This document shows positions 1 through 12,574 of a stretch of DNA of 64,000 nucleotides, piece after piece. The DNA is from Aldrovandia affinis (lineage: Eukaryota > Chordata > Actinopteri > Notacanthiformes > Halosauridae), in NCBI GenBank assembly GCA_029706075.1, contig JAINUG010000049.1, positions 2,039,418 through 2,103,417 of the forward strand, given 5' to 3'. The translations under genes were made by a program, and so were the position numbers. Under the pieces are notes generated by a model. That model did no database searches. It was not told the origin of the DNA and was given only the letters and a program-made list of their open reading frames with translations. Position 1 is the first letter of the stretch, and each line of letters starts with the position of its first letter.

Positions 1-480
1 AGGCTACATAAAGAATCTTTCCAGATGCGTCCCCTCATTGTCATTATTCTCATACCTTTCCTATTGTATTGTTCAGTCCAGCCCTAAAATAGTCATCAGA
101 TCGATGACATGCATTAGAGGCTTTGCTTATAACGTGGACCCACTATACATCTAGTCCTAATCTTTCCCTGCTATGCTATGTTTTTGCATGGTCTGAACTG
201 AGGCTGACGGAATGTAGCTACATAAATTGTATCACAGATGGAAAAATAAATGTCTAGTGTCCAAAAGCCACCATCTCAAATAAAGCACAGAAAGGTGAAA
301 TGAGTGTCTTGTCTTCAAACACACTCTCACAGGATAGTAAATCCAATGTGTGATTTACTTAAGACTTGCATAGACTGCATGCAGGAACTTAATCCTAATA
401 TCCGATTTCATGAATCTGTTTTTTAAAAATAAGATAGCCTACCATACACATGCTATGGACGAGGGGACGTTTTCTCGTAC
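1..480 (-). other. tmem164 intron 1 (partial)
   Basis: Intronic sequence downstream of the tmem164 exon 1 donor. The next conserved segment of the protein is not encoded here in any frame, so exon 2 lies beyond the left edge. I see no repeat or gene in it. Confidence 0.75.
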
Positions 481-840
481 CTGTATCATCGTTACCACGT
501 GACAGGGATTTAACAGATATATCACTGTCTTTGTCGCAAACTTGAAGCCGACCTCCATCCCAAACGTCAAGCACAATGCCGCAAGCAACAGGTTCTTTCC
601 GAAGCTGTCTTCCTTTGTCTTTCCGTCCTCTTTTGCCATTCCGTCGAGTTCTTTGGAAATACTGATTTTCCTTAGTGCTAGAGCAATCTCTATGATCGAT
701 AATAGAATTATGAAAATGGTCTCTCCAATACGTTGTTTTCCAGTGAGAAAGCCCGCACATTCGGGGCCCCCATTACCCTCAAACTTCGGGTCTACCCCAC
801 CGTATACCCAGTCTAAAACAACGTAAATATTGCGAGACAT
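481..840 (-). CDS. tmem164: Transmembrane protein 164, first coding exon (partial gene)
   Basis: This exon encodes the first 120 residues of TMEM164, a multi-pass membrane protein. In mammals it is reported as an acyltransferase that makes arachidonoyl ether phospholipids and affects ferroptosis and autophagy (literature knowledge). The start is the ATG at 840-838, giving [18 protein letters not shown], which matches the vertebrate N-terminus. Residues about 40-57 and 84-110 are hydrophobic segments. The block [13 protein letters not shown] followed by [19 protein letters not shown] is nearly identical to mammalian TMEM164; the Cys at residue 113 lies in the NPCH motif reported to hold the catalytic cysteine. 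The loop at residues 58-83 is lysine/glutamate-rich and variable. The exon ends in phase 0 at an ACAG|GTACGA donor. The rest of the gene lies left of the window. The assignment is confident; enzyme function in this species is inferred. Confidence 0.93.
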
Positions 841-3397
841 GTTCTTCTCGTATCGGGAAAAGTACAAAACAAGAAGGCATGAAGGAAAATAATGCACAAA
901 CTTCTAGGCAAAACATCAACGTCCACACGGGCAGAAAGACGTCAAAGAGTGGAAGGCACCGGTTTCAACAAAAAATAGTCTCGACCTCTGGTGCGCTTAT
1001 GTACCCAATGATGACATCAAAGTCCTGCATCTCTTGTAACCAGCTAGTAAGCAAGTATAGCCTAATAATTAAGTAATTTAAACAACAGATAGCTATATAC
1101 TTATCTGGTAACTAGCTATAGCGGCAAACAAGTATTGATGATAAAGCAAACACCCGAAAAAGACTGTAGTCTGGCGTTTTGCAAATATTATGGCACCAGT
1201 TCCAGGAGACAAATTCCAACATACAGGGAATAATTCCAAAGCCCGTCTGGGCTCGTGAAAGGATCTGTTTTTCATTCTTGAAAATTGTGAGAAAAGGCCC
1301 TGCGTTCGAGAGGCATTACACCAGGCAGTGGCGTGTCCGTGGATTGAGAAGTTTGTAATTATAGTTCTCTGGCTTGGTACTGTAGCTATTCCTATCTCTG
1401 TAACGTGACGAGCGTGCGTTGGTCCGATAGCTGGAGAGTAGCCTACAGGCTATAATGCAAGTCCATGTGCTCAGTTACAATTATCCGTCTTTGGCTAACT
1501 GTGCATGTCCAATGTCTTGTTCAGTGAAACATAGTGAATTTGTAAATAATTCACCGTAAATCAATATTCATGAGAATCGGAATATGCAATAAGAAGCATA
1601 CGCTATTGGACAGTAGAGGCACTGAAACCGCCTCCAAGACATGTTTCGTTTGTATTAACCCCGTAAGTACTACAGTACTGCGTGCAACCGCAAGTCCAGC
1701 GAGAAATTGTCCATCACCTTGTTTCGAATAAACAGTTCAATTGTTTTCAGTGTATTCAATGCATTATACCAGTCTAAGCAGCCCACTAGTTATTGTAAAC
1801 ATAGCGAGGGACTAGATTTGGGCTGAAGACACACTGAATGTGCGTAGGCGGTACACACGGGTATAAATTGTGGTTGTATATCAATGGAGTTTGGACCAAA
1901 CTGCGCTAGAAGTCGCTCCACTTGCTTGCTTATCGCTATAACACGGGGATTTGCAACAAGAGCGAGGTGGTTGAGTGAGAAGCGGCGGATCTCGACGCTG
2001 TTCTGATACTCCTCGACCACTGCAGGGCGACGAAGCGACAGGAATTTCACGCACGTCTTGCAGTGGGTTTCCTATTGACCGCGAGTTTAGCTTTTTTCTT
2101 ATTTTTTCCGGTGACTCCGCAGGATATCACTTTGTCTTCTAAGGTAAATATTCGATGGCAATGGCTGTGACAGTGACTCCGGCAATTTAAGAAAGGTTTA
2201 AACTTAAATCGCGTTATTGTCTGAAAAAGGCTGGGATTCATGTAGGCTAATTGTAGCATCCAACAAAAGCCATGGTTGGGAAGAGGAGAGTAACATTCAG
2301 TCGCTTCAAAGGGGTTAATTGTTGAGGGGGAAGAAGGGTCACTACTTTCTAAACCAGTCCGTTTTTTCATGTCTATCAGTGGCCTACCATATTATGTGCC
2401 GGGCAGGATTAAATGGATGGACTACACTAGGCAAACCAGTCCCCCCTCCTAAAATATTCTTATTCTTATTAGTTTAGGTAGGTGTATATATTTTACTTGT
2501 GTTGTGGTTTATTTTTATTTAGATATTTATACGCAATTTGATACTCGTGTATTTATAGGGGCCATTATGTTTCATTTCTTTAGTTGCATTTTACATTTGA
2601 TTGTATTATTTATCTTTACTTATTCATAGTTAGGTGTTTAAATGGAAATCGCCAACAACGCAAACGCGTTCAGGTTCGTGTCCTTCACTGTTGATCTCAG
2701 GTACGTTTTAACGCGTTTCAATAAAGAAAACGACCTTTCTGAGCAATTTGCAATCGGTAATGCCAGATACATGCGAAGGCATTTTTCCACGTTGGGGAAT
2801 GCATCGCCCAGGCCTAGCTCTCTGAGCCTTATACATGCCCATTAATGATTGTTCACCTACCATTGAGTTGAACTGGCAAAACTCCCCTTTAAAGTCAAAG
2901 ATCATTCTCGATTTAGATGCCCGTGGGTGCCGCGCATATTTATTTCAAATCTGTTCTGGCTCCGTGCTGCACGCACGTGGGTGCTCGGGCCCCGGAGCAC
3001 CCACGGATCGGCGCCTGCCATGTGGGTATATTTATTTCATGGCTGAATGCCCATTTAATGACATTGTTTAAGGAAACCGAATTTTCCCTCCCACCCATTT
3101 TTTCGTAGGCGTCGTTGCCTCGTCGTAGTTCACGTGATAGGCAACCACAGATGACAGCCATAGGCTGTCGTTTTCTTTCTTCCTCTTAATTTTTCTTTTG
3201 CGTTTTGCTGCACCCGAAAGCACTGCTGAAAGGACACTGCTAACATAGCAAGCGTGATGTGCACTGAACCGGAACGACTTTTCGCGCATATTGCAAGGTG
3301 CTTACTTGTGTATGACTTGAAAAATAATACATTGAAATAAAGTTTTAGATTGGAGTTTTTATCCGAAAATATTTCACAATATTTACATTTGAGAAAA

Positions 3398-3428
3398 TAT
3401 TTATATATATATATATATATAATATATA
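3398..3428. repeat. (TA)n microsatellite
   Basis: About 25-30 bp of alternating TA directly visible, within AT-rich intergenic DNA. Confidence 0.85.
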
Positions 3429-3689
3429 AAGACACAGATGAATGCCTTTCATACCTAAAATCATTACGTTTCCTTATCTGATATTATCCATGCTGGCATT
3501 AATGCTAATATATATTATGCCCAATGCTATACCGTATATATATATAATTTGATTTTTTTGGTTTGTTTTCTTTTGTCCACCTTTTTCATAACGACAATAA
3601 AACAATATCTACCATGTCTCAGAGTTGCACCCATGTGCTTTAAGAAAAATAAATAAAGTTGGGCTATTAAGATTCGATCGTCCACATAC

Positions 3690-3880
3690 AGTGAAGGAAA
3701 TAAGTATTTGATCCCTTGCTGATTTTGTAAGTTTGCCCACTGACAAAGAAATGAACGGTCTATAATTTTAATGGTAGGTTTATTTTAACAATGAGAGACA
3801 GAATATCAAAAAAGAAATCCAGAAAATCACATTATATAAAAGATATAAATTGATTTGCATTTGATTAAATATTGAGTGCA
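3690..3880. mobile_element. Tc1/mariner-like terminal fragment
   Basis: Begins with acagtgaaggaaataagta, followed by a terminal block that I recognise from Tc1-like elements common in ray-finned fish. Only one end is convincing; no transposase frame and no matching second inverted repeat are seen, so this is a truncated copy. Confidence 0.6.
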
Positions 3881-4406
3881 ACCAGTTAAGCCACAATTGT
3901 TACCAATATTGATAAATCACATTTAATGGCTCAAATGCTCTTACATGATCTCCTCCCAAGTTTGTGTGGTACTATATTTGGAACTACTATACCCTATGTG
4001 CTATGGTAACAGTTTTCAACTTTAAAACAGTGGGCTTAGGAAAGTTGCTCTTTAAAACCATTTTTCTCAGAGGTCGTTTGAGGTGTTTGAACAATGATTG
4101 AAGTCGTCTTTAGTGAAATTTATATGAAAAGGGAAATTTGATTTTTTTTAGTTTTCTATGTATTTTACTTGAACATAACTGACAATTATTACAATTATAA
4201 GACAAACATGCAAAAATGTTGCCGCATTTCACCCGTTTAACCACCGCAAAAGTACTTTAGTGGACACCGAATGTCACAATTCTACAGGCAGTAAGAGCTC
4301 TGCAAAATCTTGATAAATCTGCCCCTAAAGGATTCAATGAGATTTGAAAGCAAACTTATACTCTGTAGCTTTTCTTGATTACATTGTTAAATGTTTGTAC
4401 ATAATG

Positions 4407-4560
4407 TGGCTTCTGAGTAGCGCAGTTGGTAAAGGCCCTCCCAGAAAGTGCAGGCTAGGCCCCAGACTTCCGTAGGTTGATTCTGGGCTGTGTGCTTCAC
4501 CGTCTGTGGCTGGCACGCATTTAGCTTCACCCCGCCAGGAGTTGCTTAAATTAAATTAAA
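4407..4560 (+). repeat. tRNA-like SINE fragment
   Basis: The segment gtagcgcagttggtaaaggc resembles a Pol III A box, and gtaggttgattctgggc about 50 bp later resembles a degenerate B box. No A-rich tail or target duplication is obvious. Probably an old SINE head; family not identified. Confidence 0.4.
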
Positions 4561-5100
4561 CAACTCCCTCTAGGAAAAATGATTGAACCAGAGCAAAAAA
4601 AAGCTGATGCGTTTCAGAGGCCAACTCAGTTGTCAGCGTGAAACATGAATGATCTGACCTGGACTGAGGGGAGGGCTGAGCCAGCAGGCCAACCTCTGTG
4701 TCTTGTTTTATAGGACACTGTGAATACCCTGCTATATCAGGGGGGTTCCTATTGCCAAAATATATTAAATTTTTTCCCTGAGGTCTCCTGGGAATGCGTG
4801 CACAGTAGATTCCAATAAGGCATGTCTCTACTCAGCTTCAGTTCCTGGAATGAACATTAAAGCAGAGGTATTCATTTCAGAGGGGAAATGTGTCCAGTCT
4901 TAACCGAGAAGTGCTGGTGTGGGTGCAAATTTAGTTCTGGGCCGGCACTACAACACCTTTTTCAACAAATAAAGCTATTGATTGAAGGCCATGATTGGTT
5001 GATTTGTTGAATCAGGTGTTGTGGACACGCCTGGTCTAAAGGGTCCACACACCTTTCTTCCAAGGTCGACATTAGCTACTGATTGAAAGTCAACCAGTAA

Positions 5101-5285
5101 AAACCTGCAGGCACTGAGGCCCTCCAGGACTGGAGTTAAACCTGCAGACACTGCAGCCCTCCAGGACTGGAGTTAAACCAGCAGGTACTGCAGCCCTCCA
5201 GGACTGGAGTTAAACCAGCAGGTACTGCGGCCTTCCAGGACCGGAGTTAAACCTGCAGACAACGCAGCCCTCCAGGACTGGAGTT
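5101..5285. repeat. 37-bp minisatellite, five tandem copies
   Basis: Five head-to-tail 37-bp units, each beginning aaacc and ending ctggagtt, with a few substitutions per copy (ctgcagg/ctgcaga/cagcagg variants). It ends about 55 bp before the splice acceptor of the TNF-ligand exon. The unit contains 'ccctccaggactggagtt', a motif seen in other fish interspersed repeats, so the array probably grew from the end of such a repeat. There are no spacers. Confidence 0.9.
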
Positions 5286-5344
5286 TGACACCCCTGCCAT
5301 TTGAGGAAAGCTCATCTTGTGGTTTTCGCTTCTGTTCACTCCAG

Positions 5345-5842
5345 CCTCAGCCTCAGCATGCTCCCCGACCGTGAAAGTGGCCCGTGGAATGGACACCCTG
5401 ACCTGGGAGAAAGAAGTTGGTTTGGCGGCCATCCACGCCTTCGATTACGACGCAATGAAAAGGGCCCTTATCGTTGAGCAGGGGGCACTACAACGTCTAT
5501 CTGCAGATCACATACAGGATACCCAGTGGCTTTGACTGCGGCCTCCCCAGAGAGCAGCTAACCTATATGGTGAGGAGGAGGCTGAGCTACGACTTGGACA
5601 CAGAACTCATGATGACCCAAGAATCCATGGCCTGCGACGGACATAACATGAAGTCCGTCTTTAGCGATGGCGTGTATGAGCTCAAGGAGGGTATCTGGCT
5701 TATGGTGAACATCAGTTGCCCTGACTTGGTTGACAGATGCAATGATATGAAAATGTACAATGGTTTGAGTGCTTTGGGTAGGGAATCTACAGATACGCAA
5801 GATATATATTTGCTTGTATTATTATGTTTTTTTGTAGCCTAA
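5345..5842 (+). pseudogene. TNF-superfamily ligand, terminal exon with a +1 frameshift
   Basis: This encodes a C-terminal TNF homology domain, the trimerising, receptor-binding part of a type II membrane cytokine. Visible hallmarks are LTWEKEVGL (first strand), GHYNVYLQITY (the G-x-Y-x-V-Y strand signature), a C...C pair, DGVYELKEG and WLMVNIS. The domain is split between two frames: the first runs to about 5484, the second resumes at about 5483. Removing one G from the five-G run at 5481-5485 would join them with normal spacing. This is either a pseudogene or a homopolymer sequencing error. The reading frame continues about 20 residues past the usual family end. Acceptor candidates are the AGs at 5344, 5350 and 5356. 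No upstream exon was found. It resembles FASLG, TNFSF15 and CD40LG; the neighbours are X-linked in human, which favours a CD40LG-like gene, but I cannot decide subtype. Confidence 0.66.
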
Positions 5843-6487
5843 TCATTATTATTGTTATTGTTTTTGTTCTTATTATGAATTATGATTATTATTATTACTA
5901 TTGAAGAACCCTTACCTTTCTGTGTTTGCTGAGGGCTGTTACCTCCTCTCTTTAGTGCTCTGCATATGGAACTCATGCCTTCATTTGAAATATATAGTTG
6001 TGATCGACAGTGGAAATGTAACAATGTTCTCCCGTGTCCGCCCCCAAATTCCAAAGATTAAATGTACCATCTAATTGGGTCCCTTTCTTCATTTGAAATA
6101 TATAGTTGTGATAAGAATCTGACTATTTTTATTGAATAATATTCATATAGTTTTGATTTGTGAGGTGTGGGGTTATTATTATTATTATTATTTTAAATTA
6201 CTAGTAATTATAGCTTACAGGAAGAGGCAGAGCGGGAGTGACATTGCGGTGGATTTTTGGTCTATGAGAACTACAAAATGATGCAGAGGAAGTAGAATTC
6301 TGAATGGGAATCAAAGGGACCTTTCCAACCTTGTCACGAGAGAGCACACATTTTGCTCACAGACTAAAGGAAAATGTGACATGTCATCATACTTGATCTT
6401 GTGACTTTCTAGCAACATCTGAGTAACGCCAGTATCTTTGGTTGCTAGTAAAGTAACGTAAAACAGACAGCTCTGATGCAACATATG

Positions 6488-6660
6488 ATTTACATTTTAT
6501 ATTTACAGGATTTAGCAGATGCTCTTATCCAGAGCAAGATACAAAAAGTGCATTTATACATGGTAAGATTAATCATGGTTAGTGGAAGAGATCAGTGCTG
6601 TAACACTGGAATAGACATCATTGTTGCCAGCTGCACACCCTACCTGTAACACAGGGAAAG
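6488..6660 (-). repeat. Teleost SINE tail fragment
   Basis: Contains tttagcagatgctcttatcc followed by agagc, the reverse complement of the conserved 3' tail shared by many teleost tRNA-SINEs and their partner LINEs. The head is missing or too diverged to see. Confidence 0.5.
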
Positions 6661-7224
6661 AAAAATGCATTATTTTTTAAAAAGAAATGTAATATGTGCA
6701 GGCGTTTGGGCATGGGCTCGGTCTGCTGATGCACCCGAGGCATGAAGGAAGGAGAAGACGTTCTCAGGAAAACCTAGGCATTGACGCAAACACCAAAAGT
6801 AGGAGTAGAAAAGCAAACATCATTTCCGGGATCGCTATCAGTTGTAACACCTTATTCAGCCACTTCCTCCCTCTGCTCCAGTCTGTTGCAAATAGCAGTA
6901 ATTCAGACATGTACCTCTATATAATTTAAATTGCGTTTTTAATTTTTTTTTTCTATTTGTGAGAATGTGTGGGAGAATAGCCGATAATCACTTTCACACA
7001 TTTTTGATAACATTCTCAAGGGACACAAATTGTATGTTACATTATGTGTCAGCAAGTATACCATGATATACGTAGTAACAGGAGTTGGTATTAATGGTAT
7101 AAAAGGAAGCAATATATGGGCATTCAGTAACCAGCTCTGATGTCGTCGAGGATCATACAAAGCAAAGGTATAAAGGTATTTAGCCTTTGGATAAACTAAG
7201 CATGTGAGCAGATTAGTGGTAGGA

Positions 7225-7295
7225 ACGGACGAGCAGTGTTGGGCTGAATGGCCTGTTCTCGTCTCCCCCTTATGTTATGTTATGTTAAAGGTCAA
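7225..7295. repeat. Short fragment of the 'gggccgttcggccc' interspersed repeat
   Basis: The segment ttgggctgaatggcctgttc followed by tcgtctccccctta corresponds to one end of the fish repeat seen more completely at 13750-14060. Confidence 0.45.
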
Positions 7296-8673
7296 CCCCA
7301 AGGACCGTTCAAGGTTTATTTTACAGAAACTATTTTCCGTCTGTCAGGTGAATGGTTTTCTGGCGCCAAGTGGATTTTTGTCTGATGTTGTGATTAAAAC
7401 ATTATTAAGGACAGTCATTAGATACCTGTGTATATCTCATTTGAGTGTTTAAAATCCAGCCAATACACAGGAACTGAGAAGAAGCACAAGAGCTGTGAAA
7501 ATAAGACCTGTCACACTTACAGAGTACAAACTCTGGGAAATACTGCCATTGGTGCAGCTCACACTAGCACCACTAGAGGGTGTTCTGGTATGATACTGTA
7601 CTGAAGTATTTTGCAACACACGATGACATGGTTCAGCTTGGTAATGACTAGCTTGATGAATTTGGATGAATTTGAATTTGGATTCCATCTGCGAAGTTAC
7701 GGATTGGCAGGGCGTACCCCATGTTTATACAGCAGAGAGAGTTTAGCACTTTTCAGGGTTCCCCACAAAAATGACCACAATGGCCACAGACTCCTTGCAG
7801 TCCTTACAAACATTAACTTCTGTACCCTCTGACCTCATGCAAACACACTGAACTCAGATACAACTTCATACAGACTACAAGAAGAAGAAATACTGGTTTA
7901 ATTTTCTAAACAGCTGTAAACACCAATGCCCGGTCACTCATATATCACACCACAATAAAGGATTTTTTACCAAGGATACTTGTGCAGTCTGCAGCCTTAG
8001 TTCACAACTTTATCTAAGATGTCAGATAAAAACATGATTGGGCCAATTAAATGATCAAAAATAGAAGTGGGGTTCCCCACCCTTGCTCTAGAATAGGGCT
8101 AATCAATCAATTTGTCATGGGATGAATTGAAGAGTGTTTTTCAAAAACTCAGTCCACTTTAACCAATTTTGAGAAAATCAACATTTTTGTTTATTTTAAA
8201 TTGGTGGATTATTTTTGCATGACAAATCACGGTTTAATACTTAAATCCCTAAGAATAATAGTGTGAAAGTAAAACTGCTGAGTACAAATTGTTGAGTGGG
8301 GGATAGCGGCAAATTGTTGAGCGTGGGGGTGGGGTGAGTGGGGGAGGTAGGGGTTGTTTTGTTCATTTAAAAACATATTTGCTGTCATTTTAAATTTATG
8401 AAAAATGCTAGTTTATTTTGTTTTTGTTTTATTCATTTACAAACGCATGTTTGATACAGAACACAAAATCTCACGCATTCCCATGGCCAGTTTATATATA
8501 TTTTTTATTGTTTTGCCTACACAACACTGAACTGTGAATAATTTAAGGTAGACCTTGAGGCAAATATAGCCTATATTTCTTAACCAGGTACTTTCCCTGC
8601 TGTATACCCACGCGGGTTATTAAGGCAATAAATCAGCTTTTAGCTACGTCAAACGCTATTTGTATATCTGGAA

Positions 8674-10015
8674 GCAGTGGTGGACGAAGTACACAAACCC
8701 TTTACTTAAGTCAAAGTAGATAGCCTGATAAAAAATATTACTCCAGTAAAAGGCCTACATTTGGGACCTCCTGGGTTCGATTCCACCAGGTCGCGTCAGC
8801 TTGGCTGTGGCCGGAAGTGCCGATGCGAGCTTGTTACATATATGAGTGGTCCCATAGATATAGATACTGCATTGGCTGCTGTTGTATGTCGCAGTGACAC
8901 ATCTGCACGGCCGCCATATTGGCGCAGGCAAGATCCGCGTCTAAACAAACGCTTGTGTATTGAGAGATGCAGACTTCCCCAGAGAAAATCTACTGTCACT
9001 CCCTTAATTCTCAACCAATTTTTGTGAAATTTGGATTGTAAACTTAAGACATTTCTACATAACATACAAGTTACTTGATTCCCAAATTTCACAATTGTTG
9101 AGTTTGCTCAACAATTTTCCACAGAACCTGGCTGTGAACATGGTAGGAAGAGGAATTAGCCTATGCAAAAATGTCACAAAGTTGTGCAGCATTTGGCTGT
9201 ACAAATAGGAGAAAGAGTCATCTAATTTGTTGTTGCGGAAACCACGTAAGGTGTGCATTTATCCATTTATTTTAATCTCATTGTCCCCCAAACAACACAC
9301 ACACACACACACACTTGTCAATTACAATATACCAATAAGACAACGAATTAGATGACTATCAAGTAAATATCACTTTCAGTCATTTGGTCATGCAGTGGTT
9401 TGACAACTAGATAACGTCATATGTTGTTATCATCATGGCGATATCTGCCGGCCATTCAACGTCAACTTTAAGTGACAGTGAAATAGCCACTTACCTGTGA
9501 AAAGTTATCCCCCAAGCCTTGCGTCTATGTTCATCCTATTCGGCCTTCGTGGCCTCCGTTGCTGTGTAAAAAAACCCAGGAACATTTGTTGTATTAAGTT
9601 AGTTGGAATAAAGATGGCGATGGAGCAAGACATTGTTTTTACCGTTAACATGAAACATTGAAATGCTTAAATCTAATCTCTTACTGTCTAACCAGCGAAG
9701 TGGTTAATTCAAATTATTTAAAGTTTAGAAAATTAGCTAAGAATGAAGTCAACCAAAACTGATTAGCCACTACAACGACAATCAGCCACTTTGCGCGCAC
9801 GCTCTGATTGGTTGGCTAGACCTTTGAATGCGCAATCTGTATCATTTACTGCAGGAATATGCGATGTTACTTGATCATTTATGAATTTAAAAACTTAAAG
9901 TAACAAGAAACGGCAGGTGTTAGAGAAATGTAGTGGAGTCAAAAGTACAAGGTTCATTAAAAGTTAATACTTAAGTAAGCACAGATACTTGAAAAATGTA
10001 CTTGAGTCTGGGTCC
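8674..10015. mobile_element. Possible degenerate hAT-type non-autonomous element
   Basis: The left end, gcagtggtggacgaagtaca followed by a 'tacttaagtcaaagta' motif, matches the terminal sequence of abundant teleost hAT elements. The right end (about 9930-10015) has the same motif family in inverted sense: 'cttaagtaagcacagatact' and 'tgtacttgagt'. No transposase and no clean 8-bp duplication could be identified. A CA microsatellite lies inside. Confidence 0.4.
9294..9314. repeat. (CA)n microsatellite
   Basis: About 10 CA units directly visible. Confidence 0.85.
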
Positions 10016-12574
10016 TGTTTGAAATGTTGTTCGGTTTTTCTTTCTATTGCAGAATTATGATTGGCCAGGTGATTTTAGATCCATAGGGCAGAGATTGAAG
10101 ATTTTTAACTCCCGACTGGCCTGATTGGTTTGCCCTTGTTCGCTTATGTCACCTTTAAGGTAACGGGTCCATCTAGTGGTCATGAGTGGAAATGTCTGAG
10201 ATGATGTGCCCTGTCTCACAGGAAAACAACATTTTTGTTCTGATAATCAGCAGTGGAAATAGCCTGGAAAGCATGAAAATGCCATTAACAAACTGAATAT
10301 AATTAAATGTTAATAATTTCAGTAACATAATAATTATTACACAAGTGAAAGCCATTTCATTCACCTGGCATTCACCTCACACTGAAACGGCACCAATCAC
10401 TCACAATCACGGTCCATGTCAATCTGCTTCATCAGATTTTTTGGATTTTTTATTGTTCATTTCAATTAAATTACACGTAACTGTGTTAACATTTGAACTG
10501 CATTGGGTCACTCAATTAATGCATTATGAAGTAATGCCAGGGTAACTCATGAAGCAAGATTAAACCGAATGTCCTTATGTTCAATGGCAAAGTCCAGCAA
10601 GGTGGACGGAACTTGCATTTTAGTACTCCCAGTTACATAGGTACATTCCCTGTGGGTTTCAGTCACTTCGTCCTCAGGTTTGGAGCTGGGGATCTAGCAC
10701 CGGGAGCTACAGAGCAGTACTGGGCAGTGAAGAGTGCGGAAGAACAGGCAGCTTTGGAGAGATTTTGAGTATTTTCTTGTTTTTCTCCTCCACAACTTTG
10801 GGGAGAATACATATTGGCCTCTGGCCTGTTCATAGAATTTGATTTCTGTGGGCGTTCTTATGCATGCTTGCCATGTTGCTTTCATAAACCTGAGATAGTG
10901 TGACAGCTCAAAATGGCAAATAATATAACAGACATTGCTTATTATGCAATTTTGTTGGGGAAAATGTTTTTCTCTGAACAAAATGAAAATTAGGTTAGTT
11001 ATCATCTTGTGAAAACATGTTGAGCAATAAAATATTTATGCACATTTAACATCAGCAAAGCTTTCTGAATTGGTGCATTTTGATAAAGACCAGGGCAATA
11101 CTTTTCAGAGTCGCTAGCATTTGTTGCATGGCGCATTTTTATTATTTTTTTAAAAGCAAGAAAATTCCAAGGTAAACATTGTGTTCTGTAATTTCCTGAG
11201 ACAGGAACTGATAACTCCACCTTTCACATCTCAACAGGGCAGTTTCAATCTGCCACAGTACGCACGTTACTGTACTCTGTCTCTCTATCGCACTCTCTTT
11301 GCCAAGGTTTGCATCAAAATCACTTTGGAAAATCTGACACCATGGAAAATGAATTGATCATTTACAACCATAACTCTTTTTTAATATACAGGGCTTTGGA
11401 TTCTTGATGAAAAGAACAGTGCCACAATGTGGTCGAGAAAAAACAAACATTTTACAGCCTGCCAGGAGAAAACACAGAGAAGTGGATAAGCTGTGAAAAC
11501 ATTCCCTGTGCTTGAATAATACGTCAAGTGGAAAAAGGAAAAAGGAAGAAGGAATAATACATGTCCCGCCAAACTCCATAATCTCTTTCTACACACAATT
11601 GACACTTTGCTTGAACTTCCCTAGACTGTGGCAGAACGACCTGCAAGCTGATAGTAAGTGAAGGGAAAACATTGATAATCTGGTACTGTCAAGGAGATGG
11701 CGAACAGAGTTAAACTGCTTAATGTTAAAGAGCACAAATAAGAACTGGGGTAAGGTGACTGATGTTGTTGGAATGTCTGTGAATCCAACAAGTGGTCAGT
11801 TTCTGCAAACCTACATCATTACAACCTGCCCAATCGGTACCATACCTGGTTTTATTCTGCAAAAAGTAAACGCAGGGACGTGTCTGACTCCAGACTAACT
11901 AGCGTGTAGAGAGAGATTGAGAACAAATCAGACTACATTTAGGTGCTTGCGATGTAGTGCAAGACTTAAAGATGTAGCACAGTTACAGAACAGTAATAAA
12001 AAATGAAATGGTAAATGATTAGACAGTAGGATAAAGAGAGCGAGTGATGAAAGAAGAGTCAGGGTGTATAAGAGAATCTAAGAACACATGATGGCGTATA
12101 TTATATGAGAGCCCTGGACCTTACTGCAGGCAGCACAGGCCATAATCCATGCTCATAATGCTGATGGCCACAGCCAGGATGCAGGCAGGCAGGTAAAGGT
12201 CTGCTCCCCATTTCTCTCTGTGGAGATCCACACCTCCCGGAAATCAAACATCGTCATGTACGTATATTTCTTGATTAAGTACGGTTAATTGAACTCTGTA
12301 CTGTACCTCACCAGGTGGGTCACCAGACTACTTTGTTCACACAGTGGTGTCATTTCAGCAAAAGCTGAGGCATGGCACAGTGACGTCACCTAAAATATAT
12401 TGTGTTGATAATGGGTGAAACCATAAACCGTAAAACAGTTTGAGCTGACTGCTTGGCCAATAATAGCATCAGTAAATAAATGTAACTTTCATACCGTGTT
12501 GCTTGACTTATATTTTAACTGGGAATCCAAACTTTTTGCACTAAATTAGAGTTGTTTTATCAACGTAGGATAAA

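Larger units (their letters stand above)
841..5100. other. Intergenic region between tmem164 and the TNF-ligand exon
   Basis: Most of this is AT-rich sequence without a supported gene. The first few hundred bases are presumably the tmem164 5' UTR and promoter. I looked on the plus strand for the missing 5' exons of the TNF-like ligand (a short cytoplasmic tail plus a membrane anchor) and found none I could support. It contains a Tc1-like fragment, a TA microsatellite and a tRNA-like SINE fragment, listed separately. Confidence 0.6.

Noticed and set aside
542-826. 94-codon plus-strand frame.
   Set aside because: Antisense of tmem164 exon 1.
879-1076. Short plus-strand frame upstream of tmem164 considered as a 5' exon of the TNF ligand.
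   Set aside because: It has no hydrophobic anchor and overlaps the likely tmem164 5' UTR and promoter.
5101-5285. Regularly repeated 37-bp units resembling a CRISPR array.
   Set aside because: Units are directly adjacent without spacers, vary like a minisatellite, and the DNA is vertebrate.
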